Of a stretch of DNA of 5,366 nucleotides, positions 1-5,366 are shown piece by piece. Origin of the DNA: JAFAXD01 sp035472475. GTDB taxonomy: Bacteria > Pseudomonadota > Alphaproteobacteria > Rhizobiales > Xanthobacteraceae. Each line of letters opens with the position of its first letter. Position 1 is the first letter of the stretch. Under the pieces are notes generated by a model. The model saw only the letters and a program-made list of their open reading frames with translations, was not told where the DNA came from and made no database searches. The position numbers and the translations under genes are program-made. The DNA lies in assembly GCA_035472475.1 (NCBI GenBank), contig DATIPA010000040.1:1-5366 (forward strand). Direction: 5' to 3'.

Positions 1-563
1 ATGTTGACGACGTGGTGCTCGCGGTTGCAGGTGTAGAAATTCGCGATCTTGGCGATATCGTCGGTGAGCCAGAAGCCCAGGAAATCCTCGTAGAACTTCA
101 TCAGCTTCTCGGCATCCTGGGAGATGACCGCGACGTGGCCGAGCCGCAGCGGCAATACCCCCGACTTGGCGAAGCCGGGCGCGGGCGCCGTCATCTGCGA
201 ATAGAACTGGAAGACGTTGCCGCCTGGACCTTCCACCTCGACGAGCCTCGCGATGCCGGGCTGGCTGTCGGATTTAATCTTCGCCACAAGCCCGAGCTTC
301 TCCACGTCGGCGGCGAATTCCTTCAATTCGATCTCCGGCTTGAGCTGATAGCCGAGATGCAGCAGCGCCTTGCCGTCGGCGGCCTTCAGCACGATGTCGT
401 GACTGTTGTAGCCGAGGGATAGATACGCCGCCCCGTCGTCGCCCTTCGCGGTTTGCGTCATTCCGATGGTCCCGACGTAGTGGTCCTTCGTCCTGGCGAA
501 TTCGGCGGTCTGCAGCGCGATGTATCCAAGTTGAAAGACCTTCGGATCGAACTTCCTGTGCAT
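1..563 (-). CDS. Type I extradiol (VOC-fold) ring-cleavage dioxygenase, partial (C-terminus beyond left edge)
   Basis: Cytoplasmic non-haem Fe(II) enzyme of the vicinal-oxygen-chelate superfamily, expected to open a catechol-type ring next to its hydroxyl pair (meta cleavage). 187 residues are visible, out of about 290-310 usual for two-domain members. Residues ~8-125 form the first, non-catalytic VOC module, ending in EGPGGNVFQFY. The second module starts near residue 138 (LRLGHVAVIS). His143 in LGHVAV fits the first iron ligand, and His184 in CNREHHVVN fits the second (compare the HH pair of BphC-type enzymes). The third ligand, a Glu, would lie outside the window. The ATG at 561-563 was chosen because a GGGAAG-type ribosome binding site (568-573) precedes it and the VOC domain starts just after. 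It lies 72 nt downstream of the hydroxylase, so it is probably co-transcribed and cleaves that enzyme's product. The family call is firm; the substrate (dihydroxybiphenyl-like, catechol or other) is open. Confidence 0.88.
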   Translation of the reverse strand, partial: MHRKFDPKVFQLGYIALQTAEFARTKDHYVGTIGMTQTAKGDDGAAYLSLGYNSHDIVLKAADGKALLHLGYQLKPEIELKEFAADVEKLGLVAKIKSDSQPGIARLVEVEGPGGNVFQFYSQMTAPAPGFAKSGVLPLRLGHVAVISQDAEKLMKFYEDFLGFWLTDDIAKIANFYTCNREHHVVN

Positions 564-610
564 GGCTCTTCCCTTCCCAGATGATGTTGATGTCGACAGT
601 CGGATGCGTC

Positions 611-626
611 GATCGGGTGCCCGATC
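611..626. repeat. 16-bp inverted repeat in the hydroxylase-dioxygenase gap
   Basis: GATCGGG and CCCGATC are perfect 7-bp arms around a TG centre, lying 10 nt after the hydroxylase stop codon in the 72-nt gap. No T-tract follows on either strand, and the 2-nt centre is tight for an RNA hairpin, so it is not a standard terminator. It could be a protein site, a weak RNA stem that affects processing, or chance. Confidence 0.4.
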
Positions 627-635
627 AGCGCGGGG

Positions 636-2234
636 TCACGCTGCGCATCCTTCAGCGCGGCCGGTTGCATCGAGGTGGACGCGCATGACGTCGACCAGGC
701 GGTTCAGTTCGTCCGCGGCGCGGGCGCCGCCCACTAGGTAGAAGTCGGGCCGCACCAGCACGGCCTCGCAGCCCAACGCGTCGAGAAAGCGACCGTAGAT
801 CCCCTCGGCATCGGTGACACCGCCCGCGCTGTCGTCGAAGTGGAGGACCGCGGCGTCGAGCGACCGCAGCGCCGCGCGGCTTGCGTCCGAAAGTCCATCG
901 AGGATGGCGGGGGTGCGCGCGATCAGCGCGAAACGCGCCCCCAGCACGTCGTCGAACAGGCCGCGCCGTCCGTCCACTTCGATCTCGCCCTGGGGACTGA
1001 GCAGCCCGCCGCCGGGGGCCTCGTCGAGATGAAGGCCAGGCCCGAGCCGCGGATCCGGCCGCGCTGGCGCAGGGGCGTTCGGGTCTGCGCGCGCGGCGAG
1101 CATCTGACGATCGCGCTCCGCCGCGGCCTCGGGATCGGGGACGCAGATCACCTTGCCCAGTTCGACCGCGAAATGGATCCAGCCCTGCACGTTACCGCTG
1201 CGTTCGGCGCCGTAGCTTTCCAGAACGTCCTGTTTCAGACTGCCGCGCAGCACCCCGTCGAGCCGCCAGGCCAGCGCCGCCGAGTCGCGCATGCCGCTGC
1301 ACAGGCCTTGCCCCGCGAACGGTGGCGTCAGATGAGCGGCGTCGCCCGCGAGAAAGGCGCGACCTTGATGCCACGTCGTCGCCCAACGGCCGCGGAACGT
1401 ATAGACGGCGTGCCGCTCCAGCGTCGCGTTCTGCGGGGTAATGTCCCACGGCGCCAGTAGACGCCAGGCCACCTCCGCACGATTCAACTCCTCGGCCTTC
1501 TCGCCGGGCAGAGCCATGAACTCCCAGCGCCGGCGGCCGGGGCCGCCCGGGACGATGGTGGTCGGACGACGCGGATCGCAGAGCTGCCAGGTCTTCGGCT
1601 GCCACACCCGCGCGGTATGGGGGACGACGTCGACGACCAGCCAGTCGAACGCGAAGCCGAGGTCGTGCATAGTGATGCCGAGCGCACGGCGGACGAAGGA
1701 ATTGGCTCCGTCGGCGCCGACGACATAGCGGGCATGAAGAGTATCGCGTTCACCGTCGGCGACCCATTCGCCGTCCCGCATGGTGCCGTGCTCGATCCCG
1801 ACATGCACGCCCGAGGCGTCCTGGGACAGCGACGACGCCGACCACCCCTGACGGACGGTCACGGTGGGCTCGGCCTTGACCTTGGCGTCCAGGATCCGTT
1901 CCAGCTCCGGCTGGGCGAACATGTTTGCGGCCGGCCATCCGCTTCGCCCGCGAGCACTCGAGCTGAATTCGATCAGGATGTCGCCGGCGGCATTGCGCCA
2001 TTGATAGGAATCGACCACTTCCGTGATCGCCTGCACCTGATCCATCGCCCCCGCGGCTTTGAGAATCCGCGCGATTTCGTCGTCGAAATGCACGGCACGC
2101 GGCAGGGGATAAAGATCGGGCCAACGGTCCACAACGACGACGCTATGACCTTTGCGCCCCAGCAGAAGCGCCAGAAGTTGTCCCGTAGGTCCATATCCGA
2201 CGATCGCGACGTCGACCGGTTTTGGTTCGCGCAC
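636..2234 (-). CDS. FAD-dependent aromatic hydroxylase (MhpA / phenol-hydroxylase-like class A flavoprotein monooxygenase)
   Basis: Cytoplasmic single-component monooxygenase that should use NAD(P)H and O2 to add a hydroxyl to an aromatic ring already bearing one, giving a catechol-type product for the dioxygenase next door. It has 532 residues, near the usual size for MhpA-like proteins. Visible motifs: the dinucleotide fold GYGPTG at 13-18 with Asp36 ending strand 2 (VVVVDRWP); the DG motif GADGANS at 173-179; and the flavin-ribityl motif GDAAH at 297-301, followed by PPFAGQGLCSGMRD, very typical of MhpA relatives. Residues ~400-525 look like the thioredoxin-like C-terminal domain, including LVRPDFYLVGG. 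I chose the GTG at 2232-2234: AGGGAGAG lies 5 nt upstream (its GGGAG core 7 nt upstream), and the flavin fold begins six residues in. The frame stays open to 2447, but that part overlaps the transporter gene and has no flavoprotein homology. The exact substrate is unknown; 3-(3-hydroxyphenyl)propionate is only one family possibility. Confidence 0.9.
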   Translation of the reverse strand: MREPKPVDVAIVGYGPTGQLLALLLGRKGHSVVVVDRWPDLYPLPRAVHFDDEIARILKAAGAMDQVQAITEVVDSYQWRNAAGDILIEFSSSARGRSGWPAANMFAQPELERILDAKVKAEPTVTVRQGWSASSLSQDASGVHVGIEHGTMRDGEWVADGERDTLHARYVVGADGANSFVRRALGITMHDLGFAFDWLVVDVVPHTARVWQPKTWQLCDPRRPTTIVPGGPGRRRWEFMALPGEKAEELNRAEVAWRLLAPWDITPQNATLERHAVYTFRGRWATTWHQGRAFLAGDAAHLTPPFAGQGLCSGMRDSAALAWRLDGVLRGSLKQDVLESYGAERSGNVQGWIHFAVELGKVICVPDPEAAAERDRQMLAARADPNAPAPARPDPRLGPGLHLDEAPGGGLLSPQGEIEVDGRRGLFDDVLGARFALIARTPAILDGLSDASRAALRSLDAAVLHFDDSAGGVTDAEGIYGRFLDALGCEAVLVRPDFYLVGGARAADELNRLVDVMRVHLDATGRAEGCAA

Positions 2235-2239
2235 CTCTG

Positions 2240-2247
2240 CTCTCCCT
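2240..2247 (-). promoter_or_regulatory. Ribosome binding site that fixes the hydroxylase GTG start
   Basis: AGGGAGAG on the minus strand; its GGGAG core ends 7 nt before the GTG at 2234. The 82-nt gap around it also carries the CCCCGCAAGGG leader that recurs at 3773-3790. The site supports a GTG start over the in-frame ATG codons further upstream, which lie inside the transporter gene. Confidence 0.7.
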
Positions 2248-2316
2248 GTTATCGACCCTTGCGGGGCCTTGCGTTGGAGGCGACGGGGGGAGCCTTCCCT
2301 GCGCGTCGCGATCGAC

Positions 2317-3549
2317 TCATCGGCGTTCGGGTTCGCGTATGCCGAAACCGACGACCAGGATCGAGACGCCGATTGCAAACGCCGCAATCTTGAAAATGAC
2401 GGCAATGCCCAGCGAGTCGGCCATCCGTCCAGCGACAGCCGGAGCAATGGCGCCCCCCACCATCTCGCCGATGCCGACGACCAGACCCGTTGCGGTGGCA
2501 GCGATGGCGGGAGGGACTGATGCGCTGGTCAACGGACCGACATTGATTGCGATCGTTCCCGTGATCATGAAGGCGGTGAGGAACAGCAATTTAAAAAGAG
2601 CGGCGGGCTCGGGACCGGCGTTGATGAGCGCCAGGAGACCGGCGAACGCGATCACAAGAGCAGCCAGCATCACCGGCTTGCGCCCGAACTTGTCGGAAAT
2701 GGCCGGAATGACGACCATGCCCACGAAGCTGCCCGTGCCCTGGCCGGCGAGCACGCCGCCCATCTGGTCAAGCGTCAGCTGGAGATGATCCGTGAGGTAG
2801 TTGGGCGTGAATGCCGCCATGGTGATTCCCGCCGTCAGGAAGCAGCACATTCCGATCACGCTGAAGACAACGTTGCGGTTGCCGAGCGCATGCAGGAAGC
2901 CGATGCTCCTTTCAGGTGTATGATCGGCGGCGGAATGGGGAGGATCGTGGCGGATTCCGACTGCGATCAGGGCCGCGATGATGAAGCCTGGAATCGACGC
3001 GATGGCGAAGACCCAATGCCAGCTCGGCACCACCTTCAGCAGCGCGACCGCCAGGATTGGCCCAAACCCGAGACCGAACAACGGCATCGCCATCTGCTGG
3101 ATGCCGACGTTCAAGCCCACGCGGCTCGGCTTGGACGCTTCGACGGTCGTTACGATGCTCGCCGGCAGGAACGCCCCTTCGGCAAGTCCCATGACGGCGC
3201 GGATCGCGACGAGGCTGAGCAGCCCGGTCGCCAGCCCCGTCGTCGCCACAAGCACGGAAAAGATCAGCGTCGCCGCCACCATCACCGGCTTGTACCCGAG
3301 CCGGTCGGCGATCTGACCTGAAAAGACCGAAGCAATGCCCCAGGTCAACGCCAGAACGGCCGAGATCATGCCAAGATCCTGATAGTTCAGACCCAGGTCT
3401 TTCTGAATGATCGGAAACAAGGGATTGATGATGAAGCGGTCAAAGCCCACGATGCCGAGACCCAGCGCCATAAGAGCAACGGCTTTGAATTCATAGCCCT
3501 TGTTCGATGCGCCAGTTACATCTTTCAATGCTATTGCTGTTGGGGTCAT
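2317..3549 (-). CDS. MFS transporter, likely aromatic-acid/organic-anion uptake permease
   Basis: Inner-membrane secondary carrier of 410 residues, a normal length for 12-helix major facilitator proteins, with hydrophobic segments spread along the whole chain. Helix 1 (about 23-48) contains GFDRFIINPLFP, with a charged Asp37-Arg38 pair resembling the GFD element of aromatic-acid:H+ symporters. Motif A appears as GQIADRLGYK at 78-87 in the loop between helices 2 and 3, and its second-half copy SDKFGRK at 285-291. The central cytoplasmic loop (~200-220) is short and polar. The ATG at 3547-3549 is set by a strong AGGAGG six nt upstream; the open frame continues to 3831, but through the gene remnant described separately. 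First of three same-strand genes, so import of the substrate hydroxylated and cleaved by the next two enzymes is the likely job. Direction and substrate are inferred; export is less likely but not excluded. Confidence 0.88.
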   Translation of the reverse strand: MTPTAIALKDVTGASNKGYEFKAVALMALGLGIVGFDRFIINPLFPIIQKDLGLNYQDLGMISAVLALTWGIASVFSGQIADRLGYKPVMVAATLIFSVLVATTGLATGLLSLVAIRAVMGLAEGAFLPASIVTTVEASKPSRVGLNVGIQQMAMPLFGLGFGPILAVALLKVVPSWHWVFAIASIPGFIIAALIAVGIRHDPPHSAADHTPERSIGFLHALGNRNVVFSVIGMCCFLTAGITMAAFTPNYLTDHLQLTLDQMGGVLAGQGTGSFVGMVVIPAISDKFGRKPVMLAALVIAFAGLLALINAGPEPAALFKLLFLTAFMITGTIAINVGPLTSASVPPAIAATATGLVVGIGEMVGGAIAPAVAGRMADSLGIAVIFKIAAFAIGVSILVVGFGIREPERR

Positions 3550-3555
3550 CTTCTT

Positions 3556-3561
3556 CCTCCT
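3556..3561 (-). promoter_or_regulatory. Strong ribosome binding site of the MFS gene
   Basis: AGGAGG reads on the minus strand with a 6-nt spacer to the ATG at 3549. It decides the start against the longer open frame reaching 3831, which has no comparable site and no transporter-like sequence. Confidence 0.85.
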
Positions 3562-3636
3562 CTTGTCAGGTTGCGTTTGTTGACGTCCGGAGGGGATGCA
3601 TGGCCCCCTCGTCTTGACGTAGGCGCTTGCTGCCTG

Positions 3637-3790
3637 GTCGGGGCAGCGGTCTACGACGACGCGATGACCCTTGCGCGCGGCAGAAGTGCTAGAACCTGTT
3701 TTGGCGGAGCATGTCCGACGGTCGCGACGCCGACCGGTGTTGGTGTGGGCACCTGGGCTCTCCCTTTGATCGCCCCCTTGCGGGGCTCTT
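3637..3790 (-). pseudogene. Decayed 5' remnant of a second FAD-dependent hydroxylase, including its leader and ribosome binding site
   Basis: Read on the minus strand, a GTG at 3752 preceded by AAAGGGAGAGCCCAG opens a 33-codon frame that stops at TAG 3653-3651. By hand alignment its first 26 residues match the start of the intact hydroxylase at 14 positions (e.g. PVGVATVG against PVDVAIVG, and QVLALL against QLLALL). A 1-nt deletion near 3676 shifts the frame. After it the homology resumes as RKGHRVVVDRCPD against RKGHSVVVVDRWPD. The FAD-binding motif has decayed from GYGPTG to GHAPPK. The leaders match too: the 40 nt from ACCGGT (rightwards on the plus strand from 3732) align without gaps to the 40 nt from 2216, with eight mismatches. 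Both leaders then carry CCCCGCAAGG. Roughly the last 490 codons of a normal hydroxylase are absent, and the transporter gene begins instead. It may be only a fossil, though as transcribed leader with a good ribosome binding site it could still be translated into a short peptide. Confidence 0.8.
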
Positions 3791-3825
3791 GTGGTTGCCA
3801 GTATCAAGCACAATATGTACGGTAA

Positions 3826-3838
3826 TGTCAAGTTGACA
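3826..3838. promoter_or_regulatory. Perfect 13-bp palindrome between divergent regulator and transporter (candidate TetR operator)
   Basis: TGTCAA-G-TTGACA has perfect 6-bp arms around one base and lies 12 nt before the regulator's ATG. Each arm, read outward, is also a consensus -35 hexamer (TTGACA). On the minus strand the best -10-like hexamer is GATACT (3805-3800) with a long 20-nt spacer. On the plus strand nothing resembling a -10 occurs at 16-18 nt, as that falls inside the start of the regulator gene. Position and symmetry fit an operator for the adjacent TetR protein, blocking the catabolic promoter and its own gene. That role is inferred. Confidence 0.6.
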
Positions 3839-3850
3839 AAGAAAGATAAG

Positions 3851-4621
3851 ATGAAAAAAACTTCCGCGGTAAATCCGGCGGCGCCGAAACAGCGCCGCGC
3901 GGTCGCGCCTTCCGCCGCCGACGAGGATCATCGTGTGCGCACCGGCGCCGCGCGAAGCGAGCAGACGCGCCGGAAGCTCCTCGTGGCGGCGCTCGCGGTG
4001 TTTGCCGAGAAAGGCACCGACGCGCCGGTGATCGACGACTTCATCGCCGCAGCTGCCGTCGCGCGCGGCACCTTCTACAATTACTTCAACACGACGCAGG
4101 CGCTGCTGTCGGCCGTGACGGCCGAGTTGATCGACGAAATCCTGTTCAGGGTCGACATCGAGGTGCGCAAGATCGACGATCCCGTTGAACGGGTCGTCTG
4201 CGGATCGCTGCTCTACATGCATATTGCGGTCGACAATCCGACCTGGGGCGGATTCATGATCCGCGCCGGACTTCGGGGCGACGCGATGGGCAAGCTCGTC
4301 GACGTGTACCTGCCGCGCGACCTGCAGATGGCGTCCGACGCCGGGAAAGCGCGGTTTCCCTCGGTCCGCGCGGCGCGCGACCTCGTCGTGGGGTGCGTGA
4401 TGCAAAGCGTCGCGTCGGTGTTGTCCGGCGCGGCGCCCCGCAGCCATGTGCGCGACGCATTTACCCTCGTGCTACAGGGAATTGGCGTCACGCCCGCGCG
4501 GGCCAGGCAATTGTGTGCGATGGATCTGCCACTGGTCGAGCTTCCGACCGGCTTCGGTCCTTCGGGTCTTCACGCCGCGCTTCAGATCGAGCCCGGTAAG
4601 CGCACCAAATCCCTGCGATGA
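3851..4621 (+). CDS. TetR/AcrR-family transcriptional regulator
   Basis: DNA-binding repressor-type protein of 256 residues, longer than the usual ~190-220. Residues 1-35 are a polar, Arg/Lys/Ala-rich extension beginning MKKTSAVNP. The TetR N-terminal domain follows at about 36-90. Its helix-turn-helix spans IDDFIAAAAVARGTFYNYFN (61-80), close to the family consensus, with the TFYNYF recognition-helix signature. The remainder (~95-256) should be the helical ligand-binding and dimerisation domain and has no motif I can name. I prefer the ATG at 3851. In-frame starts at 3815 (ATG) and 3791 (GTG) would place the palindrome inside the coding region, and none of the three has a clear ribosome binding site (only A-rich AAAGAAAGATAAG before 3851). 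It is transcribed divergently from the transporter-hydroxylase-dioxygenase run and probably controls it, with a pathway substrate or intermediate as likely effector. An activator role cannot be excluded. Confidence 0.88.
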   Translation: MKKTSAVNPAAPKQRRAVAPSAADEDHRVRTGAARSEQTRRKLLVAALAVFAEKGTDAPVIDDFIAAAAVARGTFYNYFNTTQALLSAVTAELIDEILFRVDIEVRKIDDPVERVVCGSLLYMHIAVDNPTWGGFMIRAGLRGDAMGKLVDVYLPRDLQMASDAGKARFPSVRAARDLVVGCVMQSVASVLSGAAPRSHVRDAFTLVLQGIGVTPARARQLCAMDLPLVELPTGFGPSGLHAALQIEPGKRTKSLR

Positions 4622-4693
4622 GCGAATGCTCCGAGCCGCCCAGTCGCTGGTCAATTAGGTCTCTGCGCGCAGTATTGAGGCCTGCTTTGCCCT

Positions 4694-4896
4694 CACCTCG
4701 GCAGTGAGGCGGCCTTCGCGGGCGTCGGCCACCGCGTCGTCCATGGCGGTATCACCCGTTCCGAGCCGGTGCCGATCGATGACCGCGTGATGAGCGACCT
4801 CGCGGCGCTTGTTCCGCTAGCGCCCTTGCATCAACCGCACAATATCGCCCGATCCGTGCGGTCGCCGCAGCCGGCTTCTTGCCGCCAATTCTGCAA
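4694..4896 (+). pseudogene. ackA: Acetate kinase (AckA) internal fragment with a frameshift
   Basis: Acetate kinase interconverts acetate + ATP and acetyl phosphate + ADP. Here only ~65 codons remain of about 390-400. In the frame through 4721 the sequence reads GVGHRVVHGG (4721-4750), the family's substrate-binding HRxVHGG element. It continues through VPIDDRVMSDLAALVPLAPL (from 4769) to HQPHNIA, matching the segment at roughly residues 80-125 of AckA. After GCC at 4847-4849 one C is missing. In the shifted frame the homology continues as IRAVAAAGFLPPILQ (4852-4896), where family members usually read HNLAPIRAV. A TGA at 4676-4678 closes the frame on the left. Neither the N-terminal phosphate-binding start nor the rest of the kinase can be found, so no enzyme can be made. 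It is flanked by the TetR gene and a truncated glycosidase, neither functionally linked to acetate kinase. Confidence 0.82.
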
Positions 4897-5003
4897 CGTA
4901 GGCGCTGCGGGCGAAGAGATGGGTTGGGCAGTCACGAGCACTCCGCAGAAATTCACAGTGGAGGGAAATGTGGGACAGCTCGCGAAGGAGGGTTGGCAAC
5001 TCG
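4897..5003. other. Unassigned spacer between the two gene fragments
   Basis: About 110 nt between the last recognisable acetate kinase residues and the first recognisable GH79 residues. All six frames were read and none gives a family I recognise. GGAGGG at 4960-4965 sits only 2 nt before an in-frame ATG (4968), too close for a normal ribosome binding site. The recombination endpoint joining the fragments must lie in or at the edge of this stretch. Confidence 0.5.
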
Positions 5004-5366
5004 GGCGTCCTGAAAACGCGCGACATGCTGATCGAGTCCGGACCCGGCGTGGATCGTTTTTCCTATCACCACTACGGCGCGTCCTCCCAGCGATGCGTGT
5101 CGATGGGCAATCAGACCACCGCCGAGGCGGGGCTGTCGGAAGACTGGCTCCGGCGCACCGACGAAACACTCGCATTCTATCGCGCTCTTCGGGATGAATT
5201 CGAGTCGGGCAAGCTGATGTGGGTCACCGAGACGGCGGATGCGGCTTGTGGCGGCAATCCCTGGGCAGCGACTTTCCTGGACACCTTCCGCTATCTGGAC
5301 CAACTCGGACGCCTTGCCAAACAAGGCGTTCAGGTCGTCGCCCACAACACTCTTGCCGCCAGCGAC
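5004..5366 (+). pseudogene. GH79 (heparanase / beta-glucuronidase-like) glycosidase, 5'-truncated, runs off right edge
   Basis: Retaining glycosidases of family GH79 hydrolyse beta-linked glucuronic-acid residues on a (beta/alpha)8 barrel. The frame through 5007 gives 120 codons of GH79-like sequence starting GVLKTRDMLIESGPGVDRFS. It includes FSYHHYG, equivalent to the DSVTWHHYY element of human heparanase, then WVTETADAACGG (5220-5255), matching WLGETSSAYGGG. The Glu at 5229-5231 fits the catalytic nucleophile. It continues with FRYLDQLGRLAKQGVQVV, against MWLDKLGLSARMGIEVV. The ~200 residues before this, including the acid/base Glu, are missing: the frame meets TAG at 4899-4901 and its codons before ~5004 show no homology. 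An ATG at 4968 could start a short product but without half the barrel. Family confidence is good; the true substrate is unknown, and the 3' end is outside the window. Confidence 0.78.

Noticed and set aside
12..422. Plus-strand open frame of 136 codons at the left edge
   Set aside because: Antisense shadow of the extradiol dioxygenase, whose metal-ligand motifs show the minus strand is coding.
840..1460. Plus-strand open frame of 206 codons
   Set aside because: Antisense shadow of the hydroxylase in GC-rich DNA, with no recognisable domain.
1617..2393. Plus-strand open frame of 258 codons
   Set aside because: Antisense to the hydroxylase and transporter end; low-complexity shadow translation without family motifs.
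2235..2447. 71-codon N-terminal extension of the hydroxylase frame, with an ATG at 2447
   Set aside because: It overlaps the 3' end of the transporter gene, has no flavoprotein homology, and the GTG at 2234 has a good ribosome binding site right before the FAD fold.
2785..3321. Plus-strand open frame of 178 codons
   Set aside because: Antisense shadow of the transporter; composition is His/Arg/Asp-rich nonsense typical of reversed membrane-protein codons.
3550..3831. 94-codon N-terminal extension of the transporter frame
   Set aside because: It runs through the hydroxylase remnant and the divergent promoter region; the strong AGGAGG sits just before the ATG at 3549.
3689..4447. Minus-strand open frame of 252 codons
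   Set aside because: Antisense to the TetR gene and crosses the divergent promoter region; no domain seen, whereas the plus strand has a clear helix-turn-helix.
4691..4709. CCTCAC/GTGAGG hairpin after the TetR gene as a terminator
   Set aside because: Six-bp stem without a T-tract, and it coincides with the start of the acetate kinase fragment, so its symmetry is probably chance.
4769..5197. Plus-strand open frame of 142 codons taken as one gene
   Set aside because: Only its first ~27 codons are acetate kinase-like; the rest is out of frame with both the kinase continuation and the GH79 fragment.
4953..5345. Minus-strand open frame of 130 codons
   Set aside because: Antisense shadow of the GH79 fragment, whose conserved catalytic motif reads on the plus strand.

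Overview
This GC-rich window most likely comes from a proteobacterium. The codon use and the aromatic-catabolic gene content fit an alphaproteobacterium such as a sphingomonad, but that is inference because no taxonomic marker gene is present. It holds an apparently working aromatic-degradation cluster (about 1-4621) joined to a stretch of broken genes (about 4690-5366).

The working part is a minus-strand gene run read from right to left: an MFS transporter (3549-2317), an MhpA-type FAD-dependent aromatic hydroxylase (2234-636), and a type I (VOC-fold) extradiol ring-cleavage dioxygenase (563 to beyond the left edge). The gaps are short (82 and 72 nt) and each gene has a recognisable ribosome binding site. 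The simplest reading is uptake of an aromatic compound, hydroxylation to a catechol-type intermediate, then meta ring cleavage. The substrate cannot be named from sequence. A TetR-family regulator (3851-4621, plus strand) is divergent from the run. A perfect palindrome, TGTCAAGTTGACA, lies between them at 3826-3838 and is a good operator candidate.

The 5' region of the transporter gene hides a gene fossil. Positions 3637-3790 resemble the leader, ribosome binding site and first ~40 codons of the downstream hydroxylase. The copy carries a 1-nt deletion and a ruined GxGxxG motif. An upstream hydroxylase paralogue seems to have been lost, leaving its 5' end fused to the transporter's leader.

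Right of the regulator the sequence is debris. A fragment of acetate kinase (about 4694-4896, with a 1-nt frameshift) is followed by about 110 nt with nothing recognisable. After that comes the 3' part of a heparanase-like GH79 glycosidase (from about 5004 to the window end), whose N-terminal half is missing. These two fragments have unrelated roles, so this looks like a rearrangement junction at the border of the catabolic module.

I see no RNA genes, CRISPR arrays, intact insertion sequences or convincing terminators.
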